Shown: piece by piece, positions 16,250-22,891 of the stretch
How positions within the stretch are numbered: the first letter of the stretch is position 1
Layout: every line of letters begins with the position of its first letter
Source of the DNA: DAOUGC01 sp034429695
Lineage (GTDB): Bacteria; Chloroflexota; Anaerolineae; Anaerolineales; Anaerolineaceae
Reading direction: 5' to 3'
Length of the DNA: 25,711 nt
Assembly (NCBI GenBank): GCA_034429695.1
Contig: DAOUGC010000168.1
Coordinates: forward strand, 1 to 25,711
The notes under the pieces: generated by a model
The model's input: only the letters and a program-made list of their open reading frames with translations
What the model was told of the DNA's origin: nothing
Database searches by the model: none
Program-made: the position numbers and the translations under genes

Positions 16250-17065
16250 ATGCCCACTCCTCCCACCGGTGTATTGGAGAACAAACTGCTGCGCCTGGAG
16301 TACACCACCAGCGGCAGCCAGCGCATCCTGCGCTTGTTCCACACCGCCTGCCCGCATAACCTGCTGGCCGAAACCCCCGATTTTGGCTGGGACACAGCCA
16401 CGGGCCATTTTCATCTGGTGGGCGGCCACCGCGTGTGGCCCGCGCCGCAGGATGATGCCACTGCCGTTCCCGAAACGATGGGCATGGATGTGCAGGTTGC
16501 GGCTGACAGCGTTGAACTGCGCCAGCAGCCCGACCCGGTCAGCCATTTGCAGCGCACCATGCGCATCTGCCTGGAAGCCGACAGTGCGCGGGTGCAAATT
16601 GAGCATGAGATTGCCAATCACAGTGAGAGCGCCGTGGATTTGTCGGTATGGGCGATCACCCAGTTGCCGCACGGTGGTCGGGCAGTGATCCCCCTGGCTG
16701 AAGGTGTGCTGCCCGGCAAGCCCCATGCGCCCAACCGCGGGCTGCACTTCTGGCCTTACGCCAGTATGCTGGACCCCCGCCTGCAACTCTCTGACCGGCA
16801 GGTGATCTTCGAGCCGCGTTCGCACGATAGTGAGTTCAAGCTGGGGCTGTTTACGCCGGAGGGCTGGTGCGATTATGAACTTTTTGACATGCGCCTGAGA
16901 AAGACGTTCCACTCTCCCGCCGGTCTGTACGCCGACAGCGGCTGCAATGTGGAAATTTATTGCAACAACCTGTTCTTTGAACTGGAAACGCTGGGTCCCC
17001 TGACCCGCCTTGTCCCCGGACAAAGCGCCAGTCACAGCGAAACCTGGGAAATCTCAGCGTTATAA
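16250..17065 (+). CDS. Aldose-mutarotase-like beta-sandwich protein
   Basis: 271 aa from ATG 16250, 2 bases after the preceding stop (translational coupling likely; only a weak GGAAATGGG upstream). The predicted all-beta fold resembles galactose-mutarotase-type sugar-binding proteins: LENKLLRLEYTTSGSQRI at the start, GHFHLVGGHRVWPAPQ with the GGHRxWPAP motif, IEHEIANHSESAVDLSVWAI, and PEGWCDYELFD near the end. No signal peptide. As last gene of the phosphorylase operon it may interconvert sugar anomers for the GH94 enzymes, which act on defined anomers of glucose. That role is inferred from context. A non-catalytic sugar-binding or epimerase-like function is an alternative. Confidence 0.8.
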   Translation: MPTPPTGVLENKLLRLEYTTSGSQRILRLFHTACPHNLLAETPDFGWDTATGHFHLVGGHRVWPAPQDDATAVPETMGMDVQVAADSVELRQQPDPVSHLQRTMRICLEADSARVQIEHEIANHSESAVDLSVWAITQLPHGGRAVIPLAEGVLPGKPHAPNRGLHFWPYASMLDPRLQLSDRQVIFEPRSHDSEFKLGLFTPEGWCDYELFDMRLRKTFHSPAGLYADSGCNVEIYCNNLFFELETLGPLTRLVPGQSASHSETWEISAL

Positions 17066-17088
17066 AGAAGTTTTATTCTGCGGTGCCG

Positions 17089-17130
17089 ATCAACCTCCAA
17101 ACTCAATGGGTTTAGAGGTTGATAATTTTA
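17089..17130 (+). terminator. Terminator of the phosphorylase operon
   Basis: ATCAACCTC (17089-17097) pairs with GAGGTTGAT (17115-17123) and is extended inward by AAAC/GTTT past one mismatch, with a 7-base loop. It is followed by AATTTTAT. It begins 24 bases after the operon stop and overlaps the 3' end of the convergent DsrE-like gene. The T-run is weak. Confidence 0.6.
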
Positions 17131-17450
17131 TCCGCCCGTAACTGAGCTTCAATGATGTCACCCATGCCGCCCACAATACCCACCCGCACCTGGTCGGCCA
17201 GGCCGTAAAAATTCAGACAGGTGGAACACAAAACCAGGCGCACCCCGCGTGCTTCAATATCTTTCAATCGCTCAATCACCGGCGAGCCTTCCACCGCCAG
17301 GCGCACCCCTTCGGTATAAAAACAAATCACGTCCGGCAGGGTGTTGTTCTCAACCAGCAACTGCAAATATTTGTCCAGCAGGGTGATTTGCAATTGCGGA
17401 TCGCCCGTACCCATCCCCGCTGAAGTGATCATGATGGTGGTGGAATGCAT
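17112..17450 (-). CDS. DsrE/YedF-like sulfur-relay family protein
   Basis: 112 aa from ATG 17450, with GGGGAG 7 bases upstream. It belongs to the DsrE-like family: a Rossmann-like beta-alpha fold with TIMITSAGMGTGDPQL at the start, then VICFYTEGVRLAVEGSPVIERLKDIEARGV and LCSTCLNFYGL. C75 and C78 form a CxxC. This pattern is closest to the C-terminal DsrE-like half of YedF proteins, but the N-terminal TusA-like half is absent. Family members take part in sulfur or selenium transfer, or in cysteine-linked redox relays. No other sulfur-relay genes are adjacent, so the specific job is unknown. It is divergent from msrP with a 201-base gap that contains a 16-bp palindrome. Its 3' end lies within the operon terminator hairpin from the opposite strand. 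Confidence 0.85.
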   Translation of the reverse strand: MHSTTIMITSAGMGTGDPQLQITLLDKYLQLLVENNTLPDVICFYTEGVRLAVEGSPVIERLKDIEARGVRLVLCSTCLNFYGLADQVRVGIVGGMGDIIEAQLRADKIINL

Positions 17451-17509
17451 GTTTTTCTCCCCGGTTATATTTAATAATTGATTGTACCAAACACCCTGCG
17501 GGCAATCCT

Positions 17510-17525
17510 GATTAAATATTTAATC
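17510..17525. promoter_or_regulatory. Perfect 16-bp AT-rich palindrome between dsrE-like gene and msrP
   Basis: GATTAAATATTTAATC is an uninterrupted inverted repeat, flanked on both sides by CCTG/CTG and lying 59 bases from the DsrE-like start and 126 from the msrP start. It may be an operator shared by the two divergent genes. It does not fit the FNR consensus, and no regulator is identified. No clear promoter was found for either gene. Confidence 0.4.
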
Positions 17526-17651
17526 CTGTGTCATGTTCCTTTAAGGTTGCTCCTCCATAATGAATTAAGGCTTGCACATGGCCTTTTTTAATCATTTCAT
17601 TTCTGATATTATTTATCTGCATTGGCTAATTATGCCAAACGGGAGGTAGGA

Positions 17652-18638
17652 ATGGAAAAGCAGAAGCAGGAAAAAACCATCCAGCAGCCATCAGCCGATG
17701 AAGTGACGCCTGAAAAGCTGTATTATTCACGCCGCGAGTTCATGAAAATTGCAGCAAAAGCCGGTATGGGCGCTGCGCTGGCATGGGCGGCTGCCGCCTG
17801 CGGGGTGCGCGTCAACCCTGACGAAGCGGTTGAGGAAGAACCTGCCGGGGCAGGAACCCTGTCCCCCACGGCAGAATCAACCGCTGGAGATTTGACCCCA
17901 TTTGAAACAGTAACCAATTACAACAACTTCTATGAATTCACGCTGGACAAGGAAGACGTTGCGCCGCTCTCAGAAGGATTTGCCATTGAACCGTACACGC
18001 TGGAGATCAGCGGGCTGGTGAAAAATCCGATCACGCTCTCACTGGACGACATCCTCACCGGCTTTATCCAGGAAGAACGCATTTACCGCCTGCGCTGTGT
18101 TGAAGGCTGGTCCATGGTGATCCCGTGGACGGGTTTCCAGCTATCTGACCTGCTGGAACAGGTTGAACCGACCGATGAAGCAAAATTTGTGCGCTTCGAG
18201 ACCATCCACTCCCCCGAGCAAATGCCGGGGCAGCGCACCAGCCTGTTCCCGTGGCCCTATGAGGAAGGGCTGCGTTTGGATGAAGCCATGCACCCGCTCA
18301 CACTGATGGCGACGGGATTGTATGCCAAACCCTTGCCGCCGCAAAACGGAACCCCTCTGCGCCTGGTGGTTCCGTGGAAGTATGGTTTCAAGAGCATTAA
18401 ATCCATTGTAAAAATCGAACTGGTGGCAGACATGCCAGCAACACTGTGGAACACGGTGGCTCCCAATGAATACGGTTTTTACGCCAATGTGAATCCCCAG
18501 GTGCCGCATCCACGCTGGTCACAGGCCACCGAGCGGGTGATTGGCAAAGCAGGACGGCAGGCAACCCGCATGTTTAACGGCTATGAGTCCGAGGTCGCTT
18601 ATCTATACGAAGGCATGGATCTGAACAGGGACTACTAG
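17652..18638 (+). CDS. msrP: MsrP: periplasmic/exported methionine-sulfoxide reductase, molybdopterin subunit
   Basis: 328 aa from ATG 17652, with GGGAGG 5 bases upstream; an ATG-like start 10 codons earlier has no such site. It reduces methionine sulfoxide in exported proteins, using electrons delivered by MsrQ. A twin-arginine signal, SRREFMKIAAKAG (R27, R28), is followed by a hydrophobic run ending AAAACG (C50), which may be a lipobox. The mature domain carries the oxidoreductase molybdopterin fold. C149 in YRLRCVEGWSMVIPW is the expected Mo ligand. HSPEQMPGQR, EGLRLDEAMHPLTLMATGLY, PPQNGTPLRLVVPWKYGFK and EYGFYANVNPQVPHPRWSQATER match E. coli MsrP (YedY) closely. It is followed 17 bases later by msrQ. 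Divergent from a DsrE-like gene. Confidence 0.95.
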   Translation: MEKQKQEKTIQQPSADEVTPEKLYYSRREFMKIAAKAGMGAALAWAAAACGVRVNPDEAVEEEPAGAGTLSPTAESTAGDLTPFETVTNYNNFYEFTLDKEDVAPLSEGFAIEPYTLEISGLVKNPITLSLDDILTGFIQEERIYRLRCVEGWSMVIPWTGFQLSDLLEQVEPTDEAKFVRFETIHSPEQMPGQRTSLFPWPYEEGLRLDEAMHPLTLMATGLYAKPLPPQNGTPLRLVVPWKYGFKSIKSIVKIELVADMPATLWNTVAPNEYGFYANVNPQVPHPRWSQATERVIGKAGRQATRMFNGYESEVAYLYEGMDLNRDY

Positions 18639-18655
18639 GGCAGGAGGTCAAGCAC

Positions 18656-19330
18656 ATGCGTATGAAACCTGCCAACCTGATCACCCATCTCACCGCACCC
18701 CTGCCGCTGATCTGGCTGGCTGTCCGGTATTTTACCAACGATCTCTCCGCCAACCCGATCCAGGAGATCATCCAGCGGCTGGGTGACATTGCCATCATTT
18801 ACCTGCTGCTTTCCCTTGCCGGAACCCCGGTAAACACCCTGTTTGGCTGGGCATGGGCACGCAAACTGCGCAAACCGCTGGGTCTGTACGCCTTCGGCTA
18901 TGCCGCCCTGCACATGCTGGCGCTCACCGGGCTGGATTACGGTTTCAACTGGCAATTCATCATCCTCGATCACAAGGACAAGCCCTATATTTACGTTGGC
19001 CTGGCTGCATTGATCATTCTTACTGCCCTGGCTGCCACATCCTTCAAGCGCATGAAACGGGTCATGGGCAAGAACTGGAAACGCCTGCATCAGATGGTGT
19101 ACATTGCCGGGCTGCTGGTGGCTGTGCATGTCGCCTGGGCAGTCAAGGGCGACCTGCTCACCCTGCAGGGCGACATCTGGAAACCGCTGCTGGCGTGGAT
19201 TGTGCTGCTGCTTGAACTTGCCGTCCGCCTGCCGTTCATCAAACGCGCCATTCAAAACGGACGGGATAAACGCACCCGTCAGCAGGGCGAAGCCGCTGTT
19301 GGCCAGCCGCTCGAAAAAGGGCTGTCATAA
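18656..19330 (+). CDS. msrQ: MsrQ: heme-binding membrane subunit of the MsrPQ system
   Basis: 224 aa from ATG 18656, with AGGAGG about 8 bases upstream. It is an integral membrane b-type cytochrome of the ferric reductase-like transmembrane family. Hydrophobic helices lie at about 13-27, 44-62, 76-95, 110-128, 145-163 and 175-194. Histidines H86, H145 and H158 keep the spacing of the E. coli heme ligands (H91, H151, H164). It passes electrons from a cytoplasmic flavin reductase or the quinone pool to MsrP on the outer face of the membrane. It is co-transcribed with msrP. The basic C-terminal tail (IKRAIQNGRDKRTRQQ) is predicted cytoplasmic. Nothing is missing relative to the family. Confidence 0.93.
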   Translation: MRMKPANLITHLTAPLPLIWLAVRYFTNDLSANPIQEIIQRLGDIAIIYLLLSLAGTPVNTLFGWAWARKLRKPLGLYAFGYAALHMLALTGLDYGFNWQFIILDHKDKPYIYVGLAALIILTALAATSFKRMKRVMGKNWKRLHQMVYIAGLLVAVHVAWAVKGDLLTLQGDIWKPLLAWIVLLLELAVRLPFIKRAIQNGRDKRTRQQGEAAVGQPLEKGLS

Positions 19331-19344
19331 TTCCCAACCCTTGG

Positions 19345-19393
19345 CATAAAAAAATAAACGGGCTGACCTTCACCGGTCAGCCCGTTCTGATTT
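19345..19393. terminator. Bidirectional terminator between msrQ and add
   Basis: A perfect 12-bp stem, AACGGGCTGACC (19357-19368) with GGTCAGCCCGTT (19375-19386), has a 6-base loop. On the minus strand it is followed by TATTTTTTTATG, a strong T-run that serves add. On the plus strand it is followed by CTGATTTCG, a weak one that serves msrQ. The two genes converge here. Confidence 0.88.
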
Positions 19394-19405
19394 CGTCTTT
19401 TCTGT

Positions 19406-20398
19406 TTATACGTCATCCCATAATTGCTGGCGTTCAGCTTCGCTCAGGAAAGCCACCTCAACCGCGTTGCGCTGCGCCTGGGCAATCTGGCGTTCGCTCA
19501 AACCGGCGGCGGGTGCTGCGATGGTGTATTCGTAAGGCAGGTCAATGGCGCTGATGCCGGGGTCATCGGTGTTGATCGTTGCCAGCACGCCGTGTTCCAG
19601 AAAGCGCCTCAAAGGGTGCGAGGCGTAATCCGGCACGGTGGAGGTCTGCACATTGCTGGTGAGGTTGGATTCCACCCCGATGCGCCGCTCGCGCAAGGCA
19701 TCCATCAACCGCTGATCCTGCACAGCCGTCACAGCGTGCCCCAGCCGTTCAGCGCCCAGCAAATCAATCGCCTTCCAGATGCTTTCCGGTCCGGCAGCCT
19801 CTCCGGCGTGTACGGTGATGCGCCAACCGGCATCCCGTGCTTCCTTGAAATGCGAAAGATACCATTCCGCCGGATAGTTGGCTTCATCACCAGCCAGATC
19901 CAGCGCCAGGATGTCCTCCTTGCGGCTCATCAGCGCGTCCAGCTCAATCTGGCAGGTCTGCGGCCCATACGTCCGGCTGAGAATGCCTATCAACCCGGTC
20001 TTCACTTTGAAGTCACGCGAACCGGCCTGCACGCCGTCCACCACGGCTTCCACCACGCCGGACGGGTCCAACCCGTGCGCCTGCGCCATGAAGTAAGGGC
20101 TGAAACGCAGTTCGATGTAGGCAATGCCGTCCCGCGCGGCGTCATCCACATTTTCATACGCCACGCGGCGGCAGGCCTCATAATCCACCAGCACACCGGT
20201 CTGCCATTTGAACTTCTCAAAGAACGCCAGAATGTCCGGCTGCTGATCGGTCACCTGTACGTAGGGTCTCAGGCTCTCGATATCCGTCGCGGGAAGCTTT
20301 AGATTGTGCTGCAAGCCCAGATCGAGGATGGTTTCAAGACGCACCGAGCCGTCCAGATGGCGGTGCAGTTCAACCAGAGGGATGGAAGGATCGATCAT
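19406..20398 (-). CDS. add: Adenosine deaminase
   Basis: 330 aa from ATG 20398, with GAGGTG about 6 bases upstream and only 9 bases after the previous stop. It converts adenosine and deoxyadenosine to inosine and deoxyinosine in purine salvage, in the cytoplasm. The zinc and catalytic residues are all present: H12 and H14 in LHRHLDGS, H197 and E200 in VHAGEAAGPESIW, H221 in RLGHA, and D278/D279 in NTDDPG. They sit at the same positions as in E. coli Add. SNLTSNVQTSTV and EYTIAAPAAGLS further support adenosine deaminase over adenine deaminase. One small deviation is LGHA where LGHG is usual. It is the last gene of a three-gene minus-strand operon, with a strong terminator 20 bases downstream. 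Its tie to the two upstream genes is not obvious. Confidence 0.95.
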   Translation of the reverse strand: MIDPSIPLVELHRHLDGSVRLETILDLGLQHNLKLPATDIESLRPYVQVTDQQPDILAFFEKFKWQTGVLVDYEACRRVAYENVDDAARDGIAYIELRFSPYFMAQAHGLDPSGVVEAVVDGVQAGSRDFKVKTGLIGILSRTYGPQTCQIELDALMSRKEDILALDLAGDEANYPAEWYLSHFKEARDAGWRITVHAGEAAGPESIWKAIDLLGAERLGHAVTAVQDQRLMDALRERRIGVESNLTSNVQTSTVPDYASHPLRRFLEHGVLATINTDDPGISAIDLPYEYTIAAPAAGLSERQIAQAQRNAVEVAFLSEAERQQLWDDV

Positions 20399-20407
20399 GC
20401 CATCACC

Positions 20408-21700
20408 TCAGGCGGCCAGCATTTCAGCCGCGGTCTTGCGTGCCAGTTGCACAGCAAAGTTGGTGCCGCGATCCCACGGGTATACCTGGCTCATGCTGGC
20501 AAAATACAGGCCGTCCAATGGCGTGCGCGTGGCCGGTATGTTGCGGCTGTGATTCAGGAACGGCACCGGCTGGGCGTACGTGGTGCGGTACATCCAGCTC
20601 TCGCGCACCCATTCAGGGGTAAAGTTGGGGTTGATCCGCGTCAACGCGGGCAGATATTCCGCCAGAATGGCGTCCTTGTCCATGCTGAAATAACGGTGAT
20701 CGGTTTCCAGATAATCACCGATATACAGAACATGGTCGCCGCCGAAGTGTTCAGATGGAATGAAATTGGTGTGCTCCACCAGCGCCAGGAAGGGAAAACC
20801 AGCGCTTTTGGGCAGGTTGTACCAGTAATAACCTTCTTCGGAGAGTTGATGCTTGAGCGCCAGCGTGAGCACAACCGCGCCAAGATGTTTCAGGCTCAGC
20901 AGTCCAGCCAGATAATCCTGCGGCAGCGAGGGCGCCATCTTCGCCATCAATTGTGGGGAGGTGGTGCTCAGCACCTGGGCGTATGTTTCTTCACCGGCGG
21001 GGGTGATCACCTTCAAACCGCCGCTTTCCACCGCCTCCATGCCCTGCACCGGCGTACTCATACGGAACTCCACCCCCATGGATTTCAAGCACACCGCAAA
21101 GTCATCGGCAAAAGCCTGAAAACCACCCTGGTAGGTACTGAGTTTTGTGGTGCGGCTGTGCAGGCGTGCCCACATCCACGCCATGTTGACCTGACGGGCA
21201 AAACGCTCGCCAAACTTGCCCACCAGCATGGGTTCCCACATCTGTTCGTATACCCGCTGCCCCGCCCACTTGCGCATCCACTCGTGGGTGGTGATCTTCT
21301 CCAGCACCTTCCAGTTGTTGGTCAGGCGCAAAAACACCCCCACCAGGCCAAAGCGGATCTTGTTGATGCCGTAGCCCAACCCGGGATACAGCAGCGCGGC
21401 GAGATAGGAATCGAACGGGTAAAATTTTCCCTCGTGGAACATGACCGTATAGGGCCGTTTGACCACGACCTTGTGGGTCAAACCCAGGTCAGCGATGATC
21501 CTCTGCATGTCAGTATCGGTCTGGAACCAGTGGTGATAAAAGCGTTCGACGCTCCACTCCCAACCGGTGTCCTTGAAACCCGCTGCCAGCCCACCGACGT
21601 AATCAGCGGCTTCGTAAATCACCACCTGGCGTCCGGCCTTTGCCAGATCGTAAGCGGCGGACATGCCCCCCAATCCTGCTCCGATGATCGCGGTCTTCAT
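20408..21700 (-). CDS. FAD-dependent amine-oxidase-family oxidoreductase
   Basis: 430 aa from ATG 21700, with AGGAGG 5 bases upstream. The N-terminal dinucleotide-binding motif AIIGAGLGGMSAAYDLAKAG (4-23) is followed by VVIYEAADYVGGLAAGF, the FAD-contacting GG segment. The family includes protoporphyrinogen oxidases, phytoene desaturases and UDP-galactopyranose mutase-like enzymes. The C-terminal part, GLYFASMSQVYPWDRGTNFAVQLARKTA, is the usual second FAD-binding end. Substrate unknown. Residues such as WSVERFYHHWFQTD near the N-terminus and the Trp/Tyr-rich central region suggest a hydrophobic or lipid-like substrate, but this is weak. No signal peptide is seen. It lies between the YbhN/AglD-like membrane protein (54-base gap) and add (9-base gap), so co-transcription is likely. 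A role in envelope lipid or glycan metabolism together with the membrane protein is a guess. Confidence 0.88.
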   Translation of the reverse strand: MKTAIIGAGLGGMSAAYDLAKAGRQVVIYEAADYVGGLAAGFKDTGWEWSVERFYHHWFQTDTDMQRIIADLGLTHKVVVKRPYTVMFHEGKFYPFDSYLAALLYPGLGYGINKIRFGLVGVFLRLTNNWKVLEKITTHEWMRKWAGQRVYEQMWEPMLVGKFGERFARQVNMAWMWARLHSRTTKLSTYQGGFQAFADDFAVCLKSMGVEFRMSTPVQGMEAVESGGLKVITPAGEETYAQVLSTTSPQLMAKMAPSLPQDYLAGLLSLKHLGAVVLTLALKHQLSEEGYYWYNLPKSAGFPFLALVEHTNFIPSEHFGGDHVLYIGDYLETDHRYFSMDKDAILAEYLPALTRINPNFTPEWVRESWMYRTTYAQPVPFLNHSRNIPATRTPLDGLYFASMSQVYPWDRGTNFAVQLARKTAAEMLAA

Positions 21701-21754
21701 TTTCCCTCCTGCGCGCCGGCCTGCAGCCGGACGATGGTATTTGCCTTGATTACC

Positions 21755-22786
21755 TCAGGCTGGCGAACCCGCCTCGCGTTCCTGGTCGCCCATCTGTTTG
21801 AGTTTCTGCCCCCAGCGCAGCGGCTGGCGCAGGTAGTAATACAGCCCCAGCAGCGTCACCGGGAACCACAGGGCGGCATGCAGCACCAGCGTGTAACCGG
21901 TGGCCACTTCCTGCGAAACACCGTACGCCACCAGCACCGCAATGCCGGGTCCGTCAAACGTGCCAATGTAGCCAGGCGCCGAAGGCAGCGTGGTCGCCAG
22001 GTTAACGATGCCGTTCATCAACATCAGCGCAAAGAAGCTGACTTCAAACGGGAAGGCATGCATCACAAACCAGTACTTGCCGGTTTCAAACAACCAGATG
22101 ATTACCGTGGTGAGGAATACCATCAGTGCATCGCCGGGTGAGCGCAGCGAGGCCAGCCCGGTGAGGAAGCGTCCGGCAAGCGCCGCACTCTTTTCACGCC
22201 ATTTGGCCGGCACCAGCCGGTTGATAATCCATTCCACCACCCGCGTGGTGACCGCTGGAAACATGGCAGCCAGCAGGAACACAAGCAGCGCGCCGATAAA
22301 GATCACCGAACCCCATACCGCCACCTGGCGAATGTCGCCCATGAAACCCGAGTTGAACCCGGACAGGCGCGCCAGTTCCGGCATGTTGAGGAACACAAAA
22401 CCGGTCATCACCACTGCATCAAAGATGCGCTCCACAACCACCGTGGCAAAAGATGCCGATGCCGGAACGCCTTCGCGATCACGTAAAATAAAGGCGCGCA
22501 GTAATTCACCAGCCCGCGCCGGATAAACATTGTTGCCCATGTAACCAATGCACACAATGGGGAACATGGTGCGGGTGGGGATCTTCTTCAACGGGCGCAG
22601 TAGATAGTGCCAGCGCCATGCGCGCACATACACCCCCAGAAAATAAACAATCACACCGGGGATCAACCAGACATATTTCGCGGTTTTAAGCGATTCCCAC
22701 ATCTCCCCCAGATGCAGGCCGCGCAGTGAAAAGTACAGGAAAACAACGCTAATCAATACACCGAGCGCCAATTGCCATTTTTTCAT
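21755..22786 (-). CDS. YbhN/AglD-like flippase-family membrane protein (LPG synthase TM region, PF03706 type)
   Basis: 343 aa from ATG 22786 (MKKWQLALGV). The open frame extends upstream, but that extension is hydrophilic and overlaps the divergent gene. This start begins directly with the first membrane helix. Seven to eight hydrophobic helices are visible (near 5-20, 39-56, 108-128, 150-172, 220-240, 248-266, 278-296, 300-318). Family signatures are GYMGNNVYPARAGELLRAFIL, VVVERIFDAVVMTGF and LATTLPSAPGYIGTFDGPGIAVL. Related proteins are flippase-like or lipid-modifying membrane proteins. The lysyltransferase domain of MprF is absent, so lipid aminoacylation is not expected from this protein. 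Its -10 box TATAAT lies exactly 6 bases before the ATG, so the mRNA may be leaderless. First gene of the operon with the FAD oxidoreductase and add. Confidence 0.9.
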   Translation of the reverse strand: MKKWQLALGVLISVVFLYFSLRGLHLGEMWESLKTAKYVWLIPGVIVYFLGVYVRAWRWHYLLRPLKKIPTRTMFPIVCIGYMGNNVYPARAGELLRAFILRDREGVPASASFATVVVERIFDAVVMTGFVFLNMPELARLSGFNSGFMGDIRQVAVWGSVIFIGALLVFLLAAMFPAVTTRVVEWIINRLVPAKWREKSAALAGRFLTGLASLRSPGDALMVFLTTVIIWLFETGKYWFVMHAFPFEVSFFALMLMNGIVNLATTLPSAPGYIGTFDGPGIAVLVAYGVSQEVATGYTLVLHAALWFPVTLLGLYYYLRQPLRWGQKLKQMGDQEREAGSPA

Positions 22787-22787
22787 C

Positions 22788-22848
22788 CTGCAATTATACC
22801 AACACTTCCATCCGTCACCCTTTGACGTATGGGCAGGTATAATTACAG
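22788..22848. promoter_or_regulatory. Symmetrical divergent promoter region
   Basis: A 13-bp inverted repeat (22788-22800 and 22836-22848, 12 of 13 matching) places a TATAAT on each strand: 22793-22798 for the minus-strand operon and 22838-22843 for the plus-strand GNAT gene. Between them lies the dyad CGTCA-N5-TGACG (22813-22827), over both expected -35 positions. Neither -35 box resembles consensus, so activation or repression through the dyad is plausible. Predicted starts are 22786, which is the A of the start codon, and about 22850. Confidence 0.6.
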
Positions 22849-22891
22849 CAAACAGACGCTGCCTGCACAAATTCGATCCTGGAGCATAAGA

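Noticed and set aside
17572..17612. TTGCAC and TATTAT considered as the msrP promoter
   Set aside because: Spacing of 29 bases is far from workable, and no better pair was found.
20306..22141. Plus-strand open frame of about 610 codons
   Set aside because: Antisense to add, the FAD oxidoreductase and the membrane protein, all of which have clear family motifs; the translated product is low in structure and resembles nothing.
22829..22891. ATG 22829 as start of the GNAT gene
   Set aside because: It lies upstream of the likely transcription start and has no ribosome binding site, whereas TTG 22892 has GGAG at 7 bases.
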